Source: Tetracentron sinense
Taxonomy: Eukaryota > Streptophyta > Magnoliopsida > Trochodendrales > Trochodendraceae
Assembly: GCA_015143295.1 (NCBI GenBank)
Contig: CM026561.1
Span: forward strand, 44,892,875-44,956,874
Length of the DNA stretch: 64,000 nucleotides
Direction of reading: 5' to 3'
Part shown: positions 60,930-64,000 of the stretch, one piece after another
Position numbering within the stretch: position 1 is the first letter of the stretch
Layout of the letters: each line of letters begins with the position of its first letter
Program-made: the position numbers and the translations under genes
Notes under the pieces: model-generated
The model's database searches: none
The model's input: only the letters and a program-made list of their open reading frames with translations
Told to the model about the DNA's origin: nothing

Positions 60930-63005
60930 GGTGTATCCCAATGTCCAAAGTGGTAGGTGGTCTTTAGGGGCTGCGGGATGCATTTGGATAGTATTGGACA
61001 AGGAGGTCATAGAGATCTTCAAGTCAAAGGTGGGGGCATTCTCACTTCCATCTGTTATAAGTCATTAGTGGGCAAGTTTCAAAGGGTATTCACAGGTGTT
61101 TATGGTTTGGTCGGTTACATAGATCAAGTAGATTTTTTTTTGAGAGCTTAATGACGTGAGAGCTTGATGACGTGAGTTCTAGATGGAGTGTTGCTTGCTG
61201 CATTGGTAAAGATTTCACTTGCGTGAGCCGTGAGATTTCCACAAGAGAAAATGAGAAGGGGCTCAATGTATCAAAACATCAAAGTGTTTGAGGAATTTAT
61301 CTCCCACCACAATCTTATGGAGTGCTTTCTTAGAAGCGCTAGATTCACGTGGTCCAACTTTCAAGAGACCAATGTTCAAAATTTCGATGAAATTTCGCAT
61401 ATTTCGACGATATATATATCGATTTCGGAGATTCCCGAAACATCTAGACCAGGAATTTTAGTTTCTACAAAATTTCGCAAATTTCGATCAAAATTTTGTA
61501 TATTTCGGTCGAAATATTTTCTACAGTTTTTTTTTTTTTTTTACATTTTCTCATTTGAGATCGCGTGATATACGGCCATTTCATGGTTAATTAGTTATTT
61601 AAACCCCAAACATCTATGGGAAAGCATAGCTCATGCAAACATTGAGGATTGAGAACTGAGAGCTAAAGAAGGAAGAAAAAAAAAAGAAATTTGAGAAGTG
61701 AGAAGGAGTAGAGGAATATTGGAATAGTAGGGATTCTAGGGAAAGGGAAGGTAACATACCGTCACCGTGAACATCCATCGCCGTAGCCGAAACCCTTGCC
61801 TAGCAACCTAGGCCTTCGTCTCTTTGAGTCATGAGTCACTCCCTGTTTTTTAACTTCGTCGAATGCATCAACTGAAAATTGTTGTTTACTTGTTTATACT
61901 TAAGTTGTAATGATCATTTATAAAATAAAACTTATGTTATAAAATAATAATTTTAAATGTCTCTTTATAAATTAATTTCATTCTTATTTATATTTCAAAA
62001 CCCTCCCTTAGATTACACTAATTACAATTATGGTTTTTTATAAATTGCATAAATGACCATATTACCCCTAAATGAGTGTTGCAAGTATTAACCTAATTAT
62101 ATTTTATAAATTAAATATTATTTAACTATTCTTAGTATTGATTTTTATTATACACACGATAAAAAATTCAATAAAATCTTAATACAATGTTTTTTAATTT
62201 TAACTATTTTTAGTATTGATTTAACTATTCTTAATATTGATTTTGATTATATTTGAGTTAATTGTTATGCTTGATTGAAAAATGAATGCAACTTTTTATG
62301 TAAATTACATCAATATTAGTGAATCATACATTGTCATCAATATCAGCGCACGTCTTTAGCTCCCTTCTCATTGCATCCCTTATATACATTGTTGTTTTTT
62401 CAAATTTTTTTATTCTCAGATGTGTATTAATATTTATTTTAACATTTCTTGAAGTTTCATTGAAAAATTCTATGTTTCTCATTATTTTTTTCGATTTTTT
62501 CCTCCACGTGCGATATTGTTCCCGCTATATCGATATATCTTACGAAATATCCTCGATATATCTTTTTTCCACAGCTTGAAATGACATGCAATATCGAAAT
62601 TTTGAACCTTGAAGAGACTCTGAGTCTTAATGAACTGAACCAATTCCTAATAAGCAAATAATGGGAACACAAATTTCCAAGTGTGTATCTCGTACAAACC
62701 AACTTCTAATGTTGGACTCAACCGAGGTAAGGAGTGAGTCCAGACATTTCAAGTTTGAAAACATGTGATTGGAAAATCGTGATTTCCTTAAGGTCGTGGA
62801 GGAAGTTCGGAATCACTCCACCTTCGGGGATCTGCTAGTACCAAGTTTGGCCTGAAATTGAAAACCCTAAAGGGAGAGGCTTAACATTGAATAGAGGTCG
62901 TTGGTAATCTTTTAGAGAACAAGAGAATGATCCTAGAGGGTATTGAAAGTTTTGATTCAAGGAAGAAGCCCAACCATCTGTGTCTGACTCAGTGGTTCTA
63001 AATGT
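60930..63005 (+). mobile_element. L1 LINE endonuclease-region fragment, split by hAT-like element
   Basis: Before the insertion the frames read GVYGLVGYIDQVDF, REISTRENEKG, FEEFISHHNLMECFLRSARF and TWSNFQET. After it (from 62612) they read NELNQFLIS, WEHKFPSVYLVQTNF, ISSLKTCDWK. These are consecutive parts of the L1 endonuclease domain. The insertion at 61370-62609 therefore sits inside the endonuclease frame. The right end is cut by another word-array repeat near 63000. Confidence 0.75.
61370..62609. mobile_element. hAT-like element, about 1,240 bp, AAATTTCG words
   Basis: The left end is CAATGTTCAAAATTTCG, and the right end inverted AAGGTTCAAAATTTCG (a C just outside would give CAAGG). The flanks are CAAGAGAC (61362-61369) and GAAGAGAC (62611-62618), 7 of 8, with a 1-base uncertainty at the right edge. 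AAATTTCG, ATATTTCG and CGATATAT words crowd both ends. The middle is AT-rich, with no recognised frame. Confidence 0.75.
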
Positions 63006-63180
63006 CGCCGATATACCGACTATATTGCATTGATATGTCGATATCACAAGCCATCGACACATCTACACAATGTAGTATATTTTTTTCCCAATATCGGTGA
63101 TAAATCATCGATAGTGATATATCATCGATATTGCACGATATATGGAGAAACACTATATTTTCAAAAGAAACTTCACTATT
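62998..63180. repeat. CGATAT word-array repeat, left part of an element
   Basis: GTCGCCGATATACCGAC, TATGTCGATATCAC, ATCGATAGTGATATATC and ATCGATATTGCACGATAT follow one another. It interrupts the L1 fragment near 63000. The right end could not be placed before 63676. The sequence 63180-63676 is AT-rich and unassigned. Confidence 0.45.
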
Positions 63181-63676
63181 TACAGCTTATTTACATAAAA
63201 TATCATTTAAGTAATTCTTTTAATTTTCTTTCATTTAGTTAAGATATTTATATGTAAATAAGGTTATACTCATTTGAATTCAATAAAAATTATCCTAAAT
63301 CCAAATTCCTGAAGAATAAAATGATAACTCTCCAGTTCATGAACAAAATCCACTTTTTAGGAATTAGGTCAAAATTTCAACTTTCAAATGTTGAAGTATT
63401 TCTCAAATCTTAAAATTTTCATTAATTCTACTATATCAAAACATTAGTAATACCCAAAAGTCTGCCAAAAAAGTCTTCTTTAAGTCTTCAAAAATATTTT
63501 CGTCCACTGGGTCAAAAAGCCAACTAATAATTCGACAAAAAAAAGACTTACATTCAAGCTTTACAATTATTTACTAAGCATATGAAGGATACCCTCCATA
63601 TAAATTCATTAAAACTACTCCCAAATTTAAACCAAATTTTTATTTCAATGTTAAAATTTGATTTTTAGTTGTCCAA

Positions 63677-64000
63677 ACCAATGTTTTAAAGCCTGAAAAC
63701 TTGACTCGGAAACTTGCCGAGTATAGTCAACTTGGAAACTCGGGCAAAACTTGTCCGAGTAATGACACCTAAAACTCGGACATATATAATATTTTTCTAA
63801 TACTATATATATGGTATAAATTCAAAATTAATGATAAATCGTGCTTAAAATGAGATATATAATTCAATATATACTAAGCACCCCCCCCTTTTGTTTTATA
63901 TTATACTTAAGAGTGGGTGGGGTGTGTTAAAAAAAAAAAAAAACATAATTTAGTCAATCGGGTAATGCAGTTTACTCGATTTTTTGTTTGTAAAAAAAAT
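63677..64000. mobile_element. hAT-like element, left end only (continues beyond the window)
   Basis: CCAATGTTTTAAAGCCTG has the CAATGTTTTAAA tip of the element at 34159. It is followed by ACTCGG/CCGAGT words (TTGACTCGGAAACTTGCCGA, CTTGTCCGAG, AAAACTCGGAC). The right end and target duplication are outside the window. Confidence 0.5.

Overview
This is plant nuclear DNA. It is AT-rich, carries spliced genes with long introns, and is packed with copia and gypsy LTR retrotransposons, L1 and RTE LINEs and many small inverted-repeat DNA transposons. The three recognisable host genes are all land-plant genes and resemble dicot proteins. A repeat word near 740-1040 is, from memory, of a kind seen in magnoliids and early-diverging eudicots, so a woody angiosperm is likely, but the species cannot be named from this sequence.

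The host genes are as follows. (1) 1385-8219 (+) is an RHIP1-like gene (RGS1-HXK1-interacting protein 1). Seven coding exons are visible, the first coding exon is missing, and the last intron is GC-AG. (2) 9128-23562 (-) is a complete ALKBH6-like AlkB dioxygenase gene of 7 coding exons and 259 residues. Its third intron is 12.8 kb. (3) 25737-59193 (-) is the nucleoporin NUP214/LNO1. Fourteen coding exons (4,871 coding bases) are visible, and roughly the first 200 residues lie beyond the right edge or were not found. RHIP1 and ALKBH6 converge; ALKBH6 and NUP214 are in tandem. Every splice junction I give keeps frame, so these models are the firmest part of the annotation.

Almost everything else is mobile DNA inside introns. 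RHIP1 intron 3 (exon numbers count the missing first coding exon) holds an L1 3' end with poly(A) and a target duplication. ALKBH6 intron 3 holds a decayed 6.77-kb copia element (16245-23010, 147-bp LTRs, duplication GTTTC), split by a 1.72-kb solo LTR (20014-21730, duplication CCATC). NUP214 introns hold a gypsy gag fragment, an RTE LINE split by a PIF-type MITE, several L1 fragments, a long-TIR MULE-like element, and an unprocessed duplicate that looks like GIP1-like exons.

The most unusual signal is a set of non-autonomous DNA elements at 6783, 12145, 34159, 48305, 51395 and 61370, with partial copies at 59684 and 63677. They share a tip of the form CA(A/T)NGTT and flanking duplications of about 8 bp, as in hAT elements. 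Each is filled with its own short repeated word. In two cases the interrupted host LINE reads through once the insert and one duplication are subtracted, which makes the boundaries convincing. The ALKBH6-NUP214 intergenic region adds a decayed U2 snRNA 5' end beside a MITE, a perfect 12-bp hairpin, and a MULE-like element with a perfect 9-bp target duplication.
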